Source: Bin5 sp965220715 | GTDB lineage: Bacteria; Chloroflexota; Anaerolineae; Caldilineales; Caldilineaceae | Direction of reading: 5' to 3' | DNA: 64,000 nt | Assembly: GCA_965220715.1 (NCBI GenBank) | Contig: OZ244843.1 | Coordinates: 3,038,001-3,102,000, forward strand | In this document: piece by piece, positions 33,865-43,355 of the stretch | Position numbering within the stretch: position 1 is the first letter of the stretch | How the letters are laid out: each line of letters begins with the position of its first letter | The notes under the pieces: generated by a model | What the model was told of the DNA's origin: nothing | The model's database searches: none | The model's input: the letters and a program-made list of their open reading frames with translations, nothing else | Program-made: the position numbers and the translations under genes

Positions 33865-35004
33865 ATGACCAAGTCAGGGGCAGCCCCGATAACGGCGCCG
33901 GGTTGGACGGCCCAAACCAAGGAAAGCGTAAAGATCGTGGACTGCGATGTTCACCACAACTTTGAGCGGCCGGAACAACTGCTGCCCTACCTGCCCAGAT
34001 TCTGGCAGAATCATCTGATCGACCAGGGACTGCACCTCCCCAGCGCCGGCTACTCCAATATTCCCTACCGAACAAATCGCTCCGATCTGAAAGACCCGAA
34101 TCTGAAAGAACGCGACTTCAACTTTTCGTTGGAGTTTCTGCAGCGCGAACATCTTAATCGATGGAATATCGACTATGCGGTCTTGACCGGCCCGCCGCCC
34201 TTTTATGGCTATAGCGGCCTGCCGGACCCGGACTGGGCCGCGGTGCTCTGCCGCGCCTTCAACGACTGGACAATCGAGCACTGGTTGGAAAAAGATGACC
34301 GCGTCGTCAACGCGATCCTCGTCTCTCCTTCTGATCCCGCGCAGGCGGTCAGCGAAATACAACGATTGGCTGACCGCCGCGACACGGTTGCCGTGATGAT
34401 CCCGATGGGCACAAGTATGCCGTTCGGCAACCGCTTTTATCACCCGATCTGGGAGGCGTGCGAGGAGCACGGCCTGCCGGTTGTCGCCCATATCGGCGGC
34501 GGAGGCGGCGCTGCCGGTAACGTGCCCACACCGGTAGGCTTCCCCACCTACTACATGGAGTCTCGCATGAGCCGTCCATTCGTGGCCAGCGCGCACGCCT
34601 CCTCACTTATATGCGAGGGCGTGTTTGAGAAGTTCCCCAATCTCAAGTTTGCCCTCACAGAGGTGCAGCAACTTTGGGCCGTGGCCGTGATGTGGCACAT
34701 GGATTCGGATTGGAAGGCGATTCGCGATCAGACGCCCTGGCTGAAACGGTTGCCAAGTCAATACTTCCGCGAACACATTCGCGTTGGATCCCAGCCGATG
34801 CACGAGGCGGAATCGACCGAGCAGCTGTATCAGTTCCTCGAAATGCTGCACGCCGACGAAACGCTTGTGTATTGCTCAGATTTTCCTCATTTCGATTGGA
34901 ACGACCCCGTCACAACCTTTCCCAAACTTGCGCCTGAAACGCACCAGCGCATCTTCGCCGACAATGCCCTGGAGATGTTGCGCATCGGAGACGACTGGCT
35001 GTGA
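33865..35004 (+). CDS. Amidohydrolase-2 family metal-dependent hydrolase (paralogue 3)
   Basis: A 379-residue protein with AAGGAGA before the ATG. IVDCDVHHNF starts the barrel and YCSDFPHFDWNDP supplies the metal Asp region. It is more distant from paralogues 1 and 2: the mid-protein Gly-rich stretch is HIGGGGGAAGNVPTPVGFPTYYMES. The last codons overlap the Rieske gene start (GTGA), so the two products are probably made together, which suggests a redox step joined to the hydrolase. Confidence 0.88.
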   Translation: MTKSGAAPITAPGWTAQTKESVKIVDCDVHHNFERPEQLLPYLPRFWQNHLIDQGLHLPSAGYSNIPYRTNRSDLKDPNLKERDFNFSLEFLQREHLNRWNIDYAVLTGPPPFYGYSGLPDPDWAAVLCRAFNDWTIEHWLEKDDRVVNAILVSPSDPAQAVSEIQRLADRRDTVAVMIPMGTSMPFGNRFYHPIWEACEEHGLPVVAHIGGGGGAAGNVPTPVGFPTYYMESRMSRPFVASAHASSLICEGVFEKFPNLKFALTEVQQLWAVAVMWHMDSDWKAIRDQTPWLKRLPSQYFREHIRVGSQPMHEAESTEQLYQFLEMLHADETLVYCSDFPHFDWNDPVTTFPKLAPETHQRIFADNALEMLRIGDDWL

Positions 35005-35378
35005 CCAGGGTTGTCATCGCCAAGGTCTGGGAGATTCCGCCGGGCGAGCGCAAAATCGTAGTGCCCTTCCGTGGACGCGCGGGCATCGGCGTCTTCAATG
35101 TCAAGGGAGAGTTGTACGCGCTGCGCAACATTTGTCCGCACAAGCGGGGCCCCCTCTGTACCGGTGAACTGACCGGCCACATCGCCGCTGACGCGCCGCC
35201 CTCCGCCTACGACGCAGAGTTGTCGGTCGAGGGAGACGGCGAAGTTCTGCGCTGCCCGTGGCATCAGTGGCCCTTTGATATCGCGACCGGACGCTGTCTT
35301 GTCGATCCAAACGTGCGGGTAAAGACCTACCCGGTTCGCATTGTTGGCAATGATATTGTCGTCGAACTTGACGAATGA
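35001..35378 (+). CDS. Rieske [2Fe-2S] ferredoxin
   Basis: A 125-residue single-domain Rieske protein. CPHKRGPLC gives the first Cys-x-His pair and CPWHQW the second. The loop between the pairs is long, about 40 residues (DAPPSAYDAELSVEGDG), as in some Rieske-type ferredoxins. It would carry electrons to an oxygenase, but no oxygenase large subunit is adjacent; the nearest iron oxygenase is the PhyH gene on the other strand. It starts at GTG overlapping the upstream stop. Confidence 0.9.
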   Translation: MTRVVIAKVWEIPPGERKIVVPFRGRAGIGVFNVKGELYALRNICPHKRGPLCTGELTGHIAADAPPSAYDAELSVEGDGEVLRCPWHQWPFDIATGRCLVDPNVRVKTYPVRIVGNDIVVELDE

Positions 35379-35427
35379 AATACCGAGTTACCACTGAGGC
35401 CGGACCTGGGACCCGACAGGAGAAGAG

Positions 35428-36720
35428 ATGACAATCAACGCTTTGCTCGACCGCCGCAATCGCCTGCTTGGCAACGGAGCGCCGATCTTTTATGAAAGAC
35501 CGCTCAACATCGTAAGTGGGAAAGGGGTATGGCTCTACGATGATGAGGGCCGCCGCTACCTCGACATGTACAATAATGTGCCCTGCGTCGGTCACTGCCA
35601 TCCTCATGTTGTCGAGGCGATGCACAGCCAGGCCCAAACGCTCAATGTTCACAGCCGCTACCTGAGTGAACGTGTACTCGACTATGCTGAACGGTTGGCG
35701 AACCTCCACGCAGATCACCTAACAAGCATCATCTTCGCCTGCACCGGAACGGAGGCGAACGAGGTGGCCCTGGGCATCGCCCGTGCCGCCACCAGGGGCC
35801 GGGGCTTCATCTGCAGCGACGCCGCCTACCACGGCAACAGCGCCGAAGTGGGCAAATTTACTCGCGTCGGCCAGCAAGCAGAGGAAGAGCGAGCGGAGGA
35901 GATACGCGCCTTTCCCTTTCCCCAGCGCTACCGCCCCCTCCGCGACGGCGTGTCCGACGGGGAGTTGACCAAGCTCTACCTGTCGGAGGTAGAAAGAGCC
36001 ATCGACAGTCTGCGGGCAGATGGTATCCCACTGGCGGGTATGCTGGTCTGCTCGATTCTCGCCAATGAGGGCTTGCCAACGATACCAGAAGGGTTCATGC
36101 CGCAAGCGGCAGAGCTGGTGCGCGCGGCCGGGGGCCTTGTCATCGCCGATGAAGTGCAGGCCGGCTTCTGCCGAACGGGCCGCTGGTGGGGCTACGAAGC
36201 AACCGAATTCGTGCCCGACATCGTAACGATGGGAAAGCCGATGGGCAACGGGCTGCCGGTAGCCGGCGCCGCGGCATCAAGCGAATTGGTAGACAACTTC
36301 CGCCGGCACAAGCGCTACTTTAACACTTTCGCGGCCAGCCCGCTGCAGGCCGCCGCGGGAATGGCTGTTATCGACGTGATCGAAGAAGAAGGGCTTGCCG
36401 GCAATGTCGACCAGGTAGGCGCATACCTACGGCGCGAACTCCTCAAGTTTCAGGACAGTTGTGAACAGCTCGCGGACGTCCGCGGCCACGGACTGTTCAT
36501 TGGCATGGAGTGGGTGCAAGATCGCACATCGCGGACGCCGGATTCCGCCGGCGCAACCGCGGTGGTCAACTCCCTGCGAGACAGAGGAATCCTCATCGGC
36601 AGCGCCGGGCATATGGGCAATATTCTGAAGATCCGACCGCCGCTGGTTTTCCAGCGGGAACACGCGGAACTTTTCTTGACGGCGTTCGAAGAGAGTATTC
36701 GAGAAAGTGTGATCGCCTGA
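35428..36720 (+). CDS. Class III PLP enzyme, AGXT2L (O-phosphoamine phospholyase)-like
   Basis: A 430-residue fold-type I PLP enzyme with AGGAGA before the ATG. GTEANE binds the cofactor phosphate, IADEVQAGF carries the PLP-binding Asp, and Lys near residue 268 (VTMGKPMGNG) is the Schiff-base lysine. The N-terminal YLDMYNNVPCVGHCHPHVVEA and NVHSRYL resemble AGXT2L1/AGXT2L2. These are not transaminases but lyases of phosphoethanolamine or phosphohydroxylysine. The APH-type kinase directly downstream fits such a kinase-phospholyase pair. An ordinary omega-transaminase is the alternative. Confidence 0.85.
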   Translation: MTINALLDRRNRLLGNGAPIFYERPLNIVSGKGVWLYDDEGRRYLDMYNNVPCVGHCHPHVVEAMHSQAQTLNVHSRYLSERVLDYAERLANLHADHLTSIIFACTGTEANEVALGIARAATRGRGFICSDAAYHGNSAEVGKFTRVGQQAEEERAEEIRAFPFPQRYRPLRDGVSDGELTKLYLSEVERAIDSLRADGIPLAGMLVCSILANEGLPTIPEGFMPQAAELVRAAGGLVIADEVQAGFCRTGRWWGYEATEFVPDIVTMGKPMGNGLPVAGAAASSELVDNFRRHKRYFNTFAASPLQAAAGMAVIDVIEEEGLAGNVDQVGAYLRRELLKFQDSCEQLADVRGHGLFIGMEWVQDRTSRTPDSAGATAVVNSLRDRGILIGSAGHMGNILKIRPPLVFQREHAELFLTAFEESIRESVIA

Positions 36721-36813
36721 AACGCAAGGCCCAGGGTTCATCGAGCCGGGGATCATCGCAAATGACACTTTGCCGGAAAATTTGCCTATCTCAACGATTT
36801 GGGAGGAGAGGGA

Positions 36814-37863
36814 GTGGAAGACCCTAATAACGATTCGGGTTCAGGGGACGCCATGTTCCTTCACAGATATGAGATTCAGCATGAGAATGCGCTGCTCGCC
36901 TCTGCCGCGCGCGCACTTGAGGCCTGGGGCATTTGCGTTGCAGAAATCTCTGTAGTGTCCCATTCCGAAAACATCGTTTTCCGGGTCGACTCCGATAGTG
37001 GGCAGGCCTTTGTATTTCGTTTTCATCGGCCCGGTTATCATTCGCTGCGTGAATTGCACGGTGAACTGGAGTGGACTGCCGCCCTGAATAGGTCAGGAAT
37101 CGGCGCACCTGTGCCACGCCCTGCGCGAGACAATAGCGCCTTTGCCAGCGTCTACCTGCCGGAGCTGTCACAGACCCGATATGTCAGTCTCGTCGAGTGG
37201 GTCGAGGGGACGGCGATGGCAGGGCTGATTGAGCTGGAAACTGACAAATCCAATTTGGTGAGCTATTTCCACAAGACTGGGCAGCTCGCCGCCCAAATTC
37301 ACAATCAGGCCATGGCCTGGTCTCTTCCTGCCGGGTTTGAGCGCCAGGCGTTTGACGCCGATGGGCTTATGGGCAGGGAACCGTTTTGGGGTCCGTTTTG
37401 GGATCAGCCGAAGCTTACGCCGGCCGAGCGCGCGCAGATCATATACGCCCGCGACCAGATCTATGGAATCCTGACCGATTACGGCAAGGACCGAGGAACC
37501 TACAGCCTGATCCACGCGGACCTGCACCCGAATAATCTGATTATCACCGGCGACCACGTGCATATAATCGACTTTGACGACGCCGGATTCGGTTGGCATC
37601 AATACGAACTGGCTGTGGCCATCTTCTACTATCAGGGCACACCATATTTCGACACTATACGGGATGCCATCATCGCCGGTTACCTCACCGAACGGCCTTT
37701 GTCCAAGGCTGACATCGAACTCCTGCCCATCTTTGTGCTGATCCGGAGCATGGTCCTGCTAGGCTGGATCGAGCAACGTCCGGAACTGGACAACAGCCGC
37801 AAGCTGCCTGGACTTATCGAAAAGTCTTGTGAGCAGTCGAGAGCACTATTTGGCAGCGTCTGA
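36814..37863 (+). CDS. APH-family small-molecule kinase (hydroxylysine/homoserine kinase II-like)
   Basis: About 349 residues from GTG 36814, preceded by GGAGGAG at good spacing; ATG 36853 is a later alternative. The aminoglycoside-phosphotransferase fold is shown by HADLHPNN (catalytic Asp near residue 236) and IIDFDDAGFG (metal Asp). Relatives phosphorylate homoserine, choline, hydroxylysine or similar amino alcohols. Together with the AGXT2L-like enzyme it would phosphorylate an amino alcohol whose phosphate is then eliminated. Antibiotic resistance is less likely in this setting. Confidence 0.85.
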   Translation: MEDPNNDSGSGDAMFLHRYEIQHENALLASAARALEAWGICVAEISVVSHSENIVFRVDSDSGQAFVFRFHRPGYHSLRELHGELEWTAALNRSGIGAPVPRPARDNSAFASVYLPELSQTRYVSLVEWVEGTAMAGLIELETDKSNLVSYFHKTGQLAAQIHNQAMAWSLPAGFERQAFDADGLMGREPFWGPFWDQPKLTPAERAQIIYARDQIYGILTDYGKDRGTYSLIHADLHPNNLIITGDHVHIIDFDDAGFGWHQYELAVAIFYYQGTPYFDTIRDAIIAGYLTERPLSKADIELLPIFVLIRSMVLLGWIEQRPELDNSRKLPGLIEKSCEQSRALFGSV

Positions 37864-38148
37864 TTCGCCTGAAGGGCAATTCTCACACTCACTACAGCAA
37901 GTATTCTACTCCAGGCTTCAACCTCGGATTTCCAGCCAGTTGCCTCCGCTGAATATTCCTGCGTGCTCGATTCTTTCCTGCCTCTATTGTGTCCGAAGCC
38001 CGAAGCCTCGTTCAGCGACCGCAAGGCGCCTGCTCCATGCTACCGGCGGATTCTATGCGTTCGGGTGGAATAAGGGTAGAATGAGAGGATACTATAGATA
38101 CCGGTAGAATGTATCACCGGAAATACATGCCAAAAAAGCAAGGAATTC
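37864..38148. other. Gap before the DEAD-box helicase
   Basis: About 285 bases without a supported gene. The last 60 bases hold TAGAAT (38104-38109) as a possible -10 box for the helicase, with no convincing -35. Confidence 0.4.
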
Positions 38149-39690
38149 ATGCCCACAGCAACAAAGGATGGCCCGGAAATAGAAACTAAAGACTCTCACT
38201 TTTCCACTGATAAGAACGATTTCGACGAGAACGTCAGCGCTTCAGACTTGGTTGAGCCGGAAAACGCGCTGCCATCGATTTCACTTGCAGAGCTGCCTGA
38301 AGTGGCGCAAGCTGCCGCCGCCAGCGCAGGCTGGACAAAACTGATGCCGGTACAGGCCAAGGCCATCCCCTACCTTTTCGCCGGTAGGGACCTGATGGTG
38401 CAGTCGCGCACAGGCAGCGGAAAGACGGGCGCGTTTCTGCTTCCCATCTTTCATCGCATCAATCGGGAAAAGCGCGCCTGCCAGGCCCTTATCCTGGTGC
38501 CTACACGGGAACTGGCCTTGCAAGTTTCAAAGGAGGCCGCGCTGCTGGGTAAGGCAGCTGGAGTCAGCAGCGTTGCAGTCTACGGCGGGGTGGGATACGG
38601 TCCTCAGATTTCAGCTCTGCGTGACGGCGCGCAACTGGTGATCGGCACGCCCGGGCGCATCCTCGACCATCTGCTGCAACGCACTCTGCGCCTGGACAAT
38701 CTGCAACTGCTTGTATTTGACGAGGCCGACCGCATGTTGTCGATGGGTTTCTACCCGGACATGCTGCAAGTGAAGACCTATTTGCCTTCAGGGCGGATTT
38801 ACGGATCGATGTTCTCGGCCACTTTCCCGGCGCATGTGATGCGCCTGGCCCAGCAGTTTCTAACGCAGCCCGAATTCCTCAGCCTAAGCCGCGATCGCGT
38901 ACACGTTTCAGAAGCCGATCATATCCTCTATGCCGATCCGGGTATGAAAAAGGATCGAGCGCTTATACGGCTGATTGAAGTGGAAAACCCGGCTGCGGCA
39001 CTCGTGTTCTGCAATACGCGTCGCATGGTAGATTATGTGACTATCGTCCTGCAGCGTTTCGGTTACGATGCCGACAGACTTAGTTCAGACCTCAGCCAGC
39101 AGGAGCGTGAAAGGGTATTGCGCCGGGTGCGCGAGGGGAAATTACGACTGCTGGTGGCGACCGACGTGGCTGCTCGGGGCATCGACATTCCCGAACTGTC
39201 CCATGTCTTCCAGTATGAACCGCCCGATGACACCGAGTCCTACATACACCGGGCAGGACGCACTGCCCGCGCCGGCGCTTCTGGCGTTGCGATTTCCCTG
39301 ACAGCCTCGTTCGATGAACGCATGCAGATGGAGAGGATTTCCAAACGCTACAGCATCCCTCTGGAGGAGCGCAAGCTGCCCACGGATGGAGAGGTTGCGA
39401 CCATTGTCTCGGAGCGTGTCACTGCTCTGCTGGAGGCAAAGCTGCGTAGCCGCGATAACCTGAAGAGCGAACGAATGAGAAGGTTCCGGCCACTGATAGA
39501 CGAGTGGATGGAATCTGACGAGGGCCAAACGCTGCTGGCGATGCTGGTCGATGACTTCTATCAGGACTTGCTACACGCGCCGCCGGCCTTGCCCGCCGAG
39601 AAGGCCGCCGAAAAGCCCGCCCCACAAGCCAGACAAAGACAGCAGCGCCGCAGCAGCCGCCCACGGCGTCCACGCAACCGTCGCGAGTGA
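38149..39690 (+). CDS. DEAD-box ATP-dependent RNA helicase
   Basis: A 513-residue SF2 helicase. The Q-motif region MPVQAKAIP, Walker A SRTGSGKT (about residue 86), PTRELAL, TPGR, DEAD (about residue 190), SAT, ATDVAARGID and HRAGRTARAG (about residue 367) are all present. The N-terminal 40 residues are acidic, and the C-terminus is an Arg/Pro/Ala-rich tail (RQRQQRRSSRPRRPR) that would bind RNA. It remodels RNA or assists ribosome assembly. It stands alone between two convergent or unlinked genes. Confidence 0.95.
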   Translation: MPTATKDGPEIETKDSHFSTDKNDFDENVSASDLVEPENALPSISLAELPEVAQAAAASAGWTKLMPVQAKAIPYLFAGRDLMVQSRTGSGKTGAFLLPIFHRINREKRACQALILVPTRELALQVSKEAALLGKAAGVSSVAVYGGVGYGPQISALRDGAQLVIGTPGRILDHLLQRTLRLDNLQLLVFDEADRMLSMGFYPDMLQVKTYLPSGRIYGSMFSATFPAHVMRLAQQFLTQPEFLSLSRDRVHVSEADHILYADPGMKKDRALIRLIEVENPAAALVFCNTRRMVDYVTIVLQRFGYDADRLSSDLSQQERERVLRRVREGKLRLLVATDVAARGIDIPELSHVFQYEPPDDTESYIHRAGRTARAGASGVAISLTASFDERMQMERISKRYSIPLEERKLPTDGEVATIVSERVTALLEAKLRSRDNLKSERMRRFRPLIDEWMESDEGQTLLAMLVDDFYQDLLHAPPALPAEKAAEKPAPQARQRQQRRSSRPRRPRNRRE

Positions 39691-39787
39691 GGCCACTGCC
39701 TCCCGTTGCAAACCGCCCAATGGGTTGGTATTGGCGGGGGTGCGCGTAACCTGTGAATCCCCGCTTACCCCTGAAAAGTCTTCTCTC

Positions 39788-41959
39788 TTAATCCGGCAAG
39801 TTTCGCCGCAACTCCGTCAGCCAGGCTGCGGCGGAGGAATCACTGGGCGCGCGCCAGTCACCACGCGGGCTGAGCGATCCGCCGCTGCCCACTTTAGGGC
39901 CGTTGGGAACGGCCGTCCGTTTGAACTGGCTGATCTGGAAGAAGCGGTAGAGGAACAGTTTGAGCCACTTCCTGATCTCTGGCAGATCGTACTGGTTACG
40001 CTTGTGGTCCGGCAGGAAGTCCGGCCATATGCCCTGGCTGCGGTCTCCCCAGGCCTGCAGCGCCATAAAGGCGACTTTGCTGGGCCGAAATCCGAAGCGG
40101 GAGATGTAGTACAGGAAAAAATCCTGTAACTCATACGGTCCGATCTTCGCTTCCGTAGATTGCGCCGGCCCGTTCCCCGCTCCGTCACCTGGTACCAGCT
40201 CCGGTGAAATCTCAGTGTCCAGAATCGACTGCAATACAGTGCTGGCAGAATCGTCGAACTGCTTAGTGGCGATAACCCAGCGTATCAGATGTTGAATGAG
40301 CGTCTTGGGAACCGAGGCGTTGACATTGTAGTGGCTCATCTGGTCGCCCACGCCGTAGGTGGCCCAGCCCAACGCCAATTCGCTCAGGTCGCCGGTGCCC
40401 AGGACAAGTGCGTCATTGAAGTTGGCCAGGCGGAACAGGTGGCTGGTGCGCTCGCCCGCCTGCACATTCTCGAAGGTAATGTCATACTCTGGATCTTCCT
40501 CCGCGAATGGATGCCCGATGTCTCGGAACATCTGCATGGCGGCGGGCCGGATGTCAATCTCGTGCCCGCTTACGCCAAGGGCCTCCATCAGGAGGTGGGC
40601 GTTGGAGCGGGTGCCGGCACTGGTTGCAAATCCGGGCATGGTGTAGGCCAGAATATTAGTGCGGGGCAGCTTAAGACGATCCATCGTCCGAGCAGCTACG
40701 ATGAGCGCCTGCGTCGAATCCAGTCCGCCGGATATGCCGACAACGATCTTTTGGATGCCTGTGGCACGCAGACGCTGCATCAGACCATGCACCTGGATGT
40801 TGTAGGCCTCGTAGGCCTGTTCATCGCGTCGCACTGCGTCGCTGGGAACGAAGGGGAAGCGCTCAATTTTGCGATGCAGACGGTCGGTGCGGCTCGATAT
40901 GCGGTGCGACTTACTGCTGGCGGCCACGTCCGTTAAGTGCGGCGATTGAAAGTCGAAACTAACAGTCCGAATCTCCTCCAGCTGTTTACGGTGCAGGGCC
41001 GCTGCATCGTTGAAGCTTGTCAGCCTCATGCGGCTTTGGGCCAGGCGTTCGGTATCGATGTCGGCGGTGATCATCTGCTCGTGATCGGCGAAGCGTTCCG
41101 ATTCGGCCAGCAGGTTGCCGTCTTCGTAGATGAGCGCATGGCCATCCCATGCAAGATCGGTCGTCGATTCTCCCGGCCCGGCCGCGGAATAGAGATAGGC
41201 GGCAACACACTTGCCCGACTGGCTTGCACACAGGCCCTTGCGGTAGTTGGCCTTGCCAATGGTGATGTTGGAGGCAGAAAGATTGGCCAGAACGGTGGCC
41301 CCCGCCAGCGCCGCATAGGAACTGGGAGGAATCGGCGTCCACACGTCTTCGCAAATTTCGACGTGCAAGACGAAGGCGCCTGATTCTGCAGCGAGGTGCT
41401 CCCCGCCACTGCGCGAAGGACGGCCCTGGTGACCCGCGGCGATGTCTCCAGCAGAGAGCCCTGCCCGGAACAGCAGATCGTTGCCAAAGGGAACGGTCTC
41501 GCCCAGGAACGGGACCTCCTTACCGACGGCATGGCGCGCGGAGCTAAACTGGCGCCTCTCGTAGAATTCACGGTAGTTGGGCAGATAGGTCTTGGGCACA
41601 ATGCCCAGTACGCGGCCGCGGTAGATGACGACCGCGCAGTTGAAGAGACGGTTTTCGAAGCGAAGCGGGGCTCCGACCAGTAGGACGGGCGTCAACTCAA
41701 TGCTGGCTTCTGCGATCTGTCTGATTCCTGCCAGGACGCCGTCCAGGATGGCCTCTTGCTGGAGCAGGTCGTCAATCGCATAGGAGGAGATGCCCAGTTC
41801 CGGAAACAGGGCAACGGCGGCGCCGGCGTCAGACGCTTGCGCGGCCAGGCCAGCCGTGCGGGCGGAGTTGAATTCCGGGTCTGCGACCCGTACATGGGGC
41901 ACACAGACGGCCACGCGGATAAAGCCATGGCTATAGATTGAGAAAAAGGAGTCGGCCAT
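39788..41959 (-). CDS. nadE: Glutamine-dependent NAD+ synthetase
   Basis: About 723 residues. The N-terminal nitrilase-type glutaminase domain has the catalytic Glu in LFPELGIS, Lys in VPKTYLPNY and Cys near residue 203 in VEICEDVW. The C-terminal synthetase has the ATP-pyrophosphatase loop GISGGLDST near residue 410. It makes NAD+ from deamido-NAD+, ATP and glutamine, with ammonia channelled between domains. I start it at MADSFFSIYSHGFIRVAV, where family similarity begins; the open frame runs 96 codons further upstream without recognisable content. C-terminal residues are Ser/Gly/Arg-rich. Confidence 0.95.
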   Translation of the reverse strand: MADSFFSIYSHGFIRVAVCVPHVRVADPEFNSARTAGLAAQASDAGAAVALFPELGISSYAIDDLLQQEAILDGVLAGIRQIAEASIELTPVLLVGAPLRFENRLFNCAVVIYRGRVLGIVPKTYLPNYREFYERRQFSSARHAVGKEVPFLGETVPFGNDLLFRAGLSAGDIAAGHQGRPSRSGGEHLAAESGAFVLHVEICEDVWTPIPPSSYAALAGATVLANLSASNITIGKANYRKGLCASQSGKCVAAYLYSAAGPGESTTDLAWDGHALIYEDGNLLAESERFADHEQMITADIDTERLAQSRMRLTSFNDAAALHRKQLEEIRTVSFDFQSPHLTDVAASSKSHRISSRTDRLHRKIERFPFVPSDAVRRDEQAYEAYNIQVHGLMQRLRATGIQKIVVGISGGLDSTQALIVAARTMDRLKLPRTNILAYTMPGFATSAGTRSNAHLLMEALGVSGHEIDIRPAAMQMFRDIGHPFAEEDPEYDITFENVQAGERTSHLFRLANFNDALVLGTGDLSELALGWATYGVGDQMSHYNVNASVPKTLIQHLIRWVIATKQFDDSASTVLQSILDTEISPELVPGDGAGNGPAQSTEAKIGPYELQDFFLYYISRFGFRPSKVAFMALQAWGDRSQGIWPDFLPDHKRNQYDLPEIRKWLKLFLYRFFQISQFKRTAVPNGPKVGSGGSLSPRGDWRAPSDSSAAAWLTELRRNLPD

Positions 41960-42278
41960 ATTGAGTTTGTGACTTCCCTCGGTTACTGAAGTCGTCGCGA
42001 ATACCAGACTGTAGCGTATTATCTGGGAAACAGACAGTTGGCGCAAGGCCCTGTGGACATAGGTCAACAGACTCTGCGATAATTGTGAGAACACAGAGCG
42101 GCAATCTTGCGCGATGTGTCGTACGCGGGCGAGGCGGCTAGTCCCAATTGAAAGCGCGTGCACTGCAGCGGCCGCCCGACCCAAATGCAGATGACCCATT
42201 GCGGAGTGACGCGTTAAACAGACCCAATATTTCTCAAGAGCGGCCAATTCAAGGTCTGACTAAACTGGAGACGCCAAT

Positions 42279-43349
42279 ATGACCTGGAAAGTTGCGGGCA
42301 TCAACTTTGATCATTCGCACATGGGAGACCTGTTGCGCCTTTGCAATGAGCACCCCGATGTCGAGATTGTCGGCATCTGCCACACGGATAGAGGACGGAT
42401 GGCGTCCGCCATCGAGAATTTCAACCTTCCCAGCGAGCGAGTCTTCACCGACTACCGGGACTGTCTGGAAAGAACGCAGCCGGAGATTGTCATCCTGTGC
42501 CCGTCCACGGCCAGCCATGCCGAATGGGTGCTGAAGGTGGCGCCGTTCGACGTGCATGTGCTATTGGAAAAACCGTTTGCCGCCGACCTGGATGCTGCCG
42601 ACAGGATGATTGCGGCGATGGCGAAGACGCAGAGGCAGTTCATCATCAACTGGCCGCTGCGCTGGTATCCTTGCCACGTGACAGCTAGGCGCCTCCTGAA
42701 GGAAGGAGCGATCGGCGAGTTGATTGAGGTTCACTACTACGACGGTAACAGGGGCCCGCTATTCCATACGGCCGACAAGGAGGAGACCGACGAGGGATCT
42801 CGTCAGCGCAAGAGGGAGAGCTGGTTCTATCAGAAGGCCGAGGGGGGCGGCTCGCTGCTGGACTACCTGGGCTACGGCGTCACGCTGGGGACATGGTTCC
42901 TGGACGGCCGTGCGCCGCTGGAGGTGACGACCGTTGTCGATGAGCCGCCCGGGCTGGAGGTGGACGAGCACAGTATCACCATCTGCAAGTATTCGTTCGG
43001 CCTGTCCAAGTATGAGACGCGGTGGGGCACGTTTACGGATCCGTGGACGTTACAGCCACAGCCCAAGTGCGGCTTTGTGCTCAAGGGAAGCGAAGGGACG
43101 ATCAGTAGTTACGACTACGAAGAAACCGTGCGCATCCAGACGCCTGACTGTCCCGAGGGCTATGCCCAGCCGGTTGATCGGTTGACGCCGCCCAACCAGA
43201 ACGTGATTCAGTACTTCATCCACTGCCTGGAGACAGGGCAAGCACCTGAAGGTCCGCTGTCGCCCGCGATCTGCAGAATAGGCCAGCAGATTGTGGATTC
43301 GGCCATACTCAGTGCGCGAGAGAGGCGAACGGTCGGGTTGCTGCCGTGA
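42279..43349 (+). CDS. Gfo/Idh/MocA-family oxidoreductase
   Basis: A 356-residue protein with GGAGA before the ATG. An N-terminal Rossmann domain (AGINFDHSHMGDLLRL, VGICHTD) is followed by the LLEKPFA motif, whose Lys is catalytic in the family, and a mixed beta-sheet substrate domain. Members oxidise or reduce sugars or cyclitols with NAD(P). The first glycine-rich turn is degenerate (GINFDHSH rather than GxGxxG), so cofactor preference is uncertain. It is convergent with the PrsW-like gene and ends seven bases from it. Confidence 0.87.
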   Translation: MTWKVAGINFDHSHMGDLLRLCNEHPDVEIVGICHTDRGRMASAIENFNLPSERVFTDYRDCLERTQPEIVILCPSTASHAEWVLKVAPFDVHVLLEKPFAADLDAADRMIAAMAKTQRQFIINWPLRWYPCHVTARRLLKEGAIGELIEVHYYDGNRGPLFHTADKEETDEGSRQRKRESWFYQKAEGGGSLLDYLGYGVTLGTWFLDGRAPLEVTTVVDEPPGLEVDEHSITICKYSFGLSKYETRWGTFTDPWTLQPQPKCGFVLKGSEGTISSYDYEETVRIQTPDCPEGYAQPVDRLTPPNQNVIQYFIHCLETGQAPEGPLSPAICRIGQQIVDSAILSARERRTVGLLP

Positions 43350-43355
43350 CTTACG

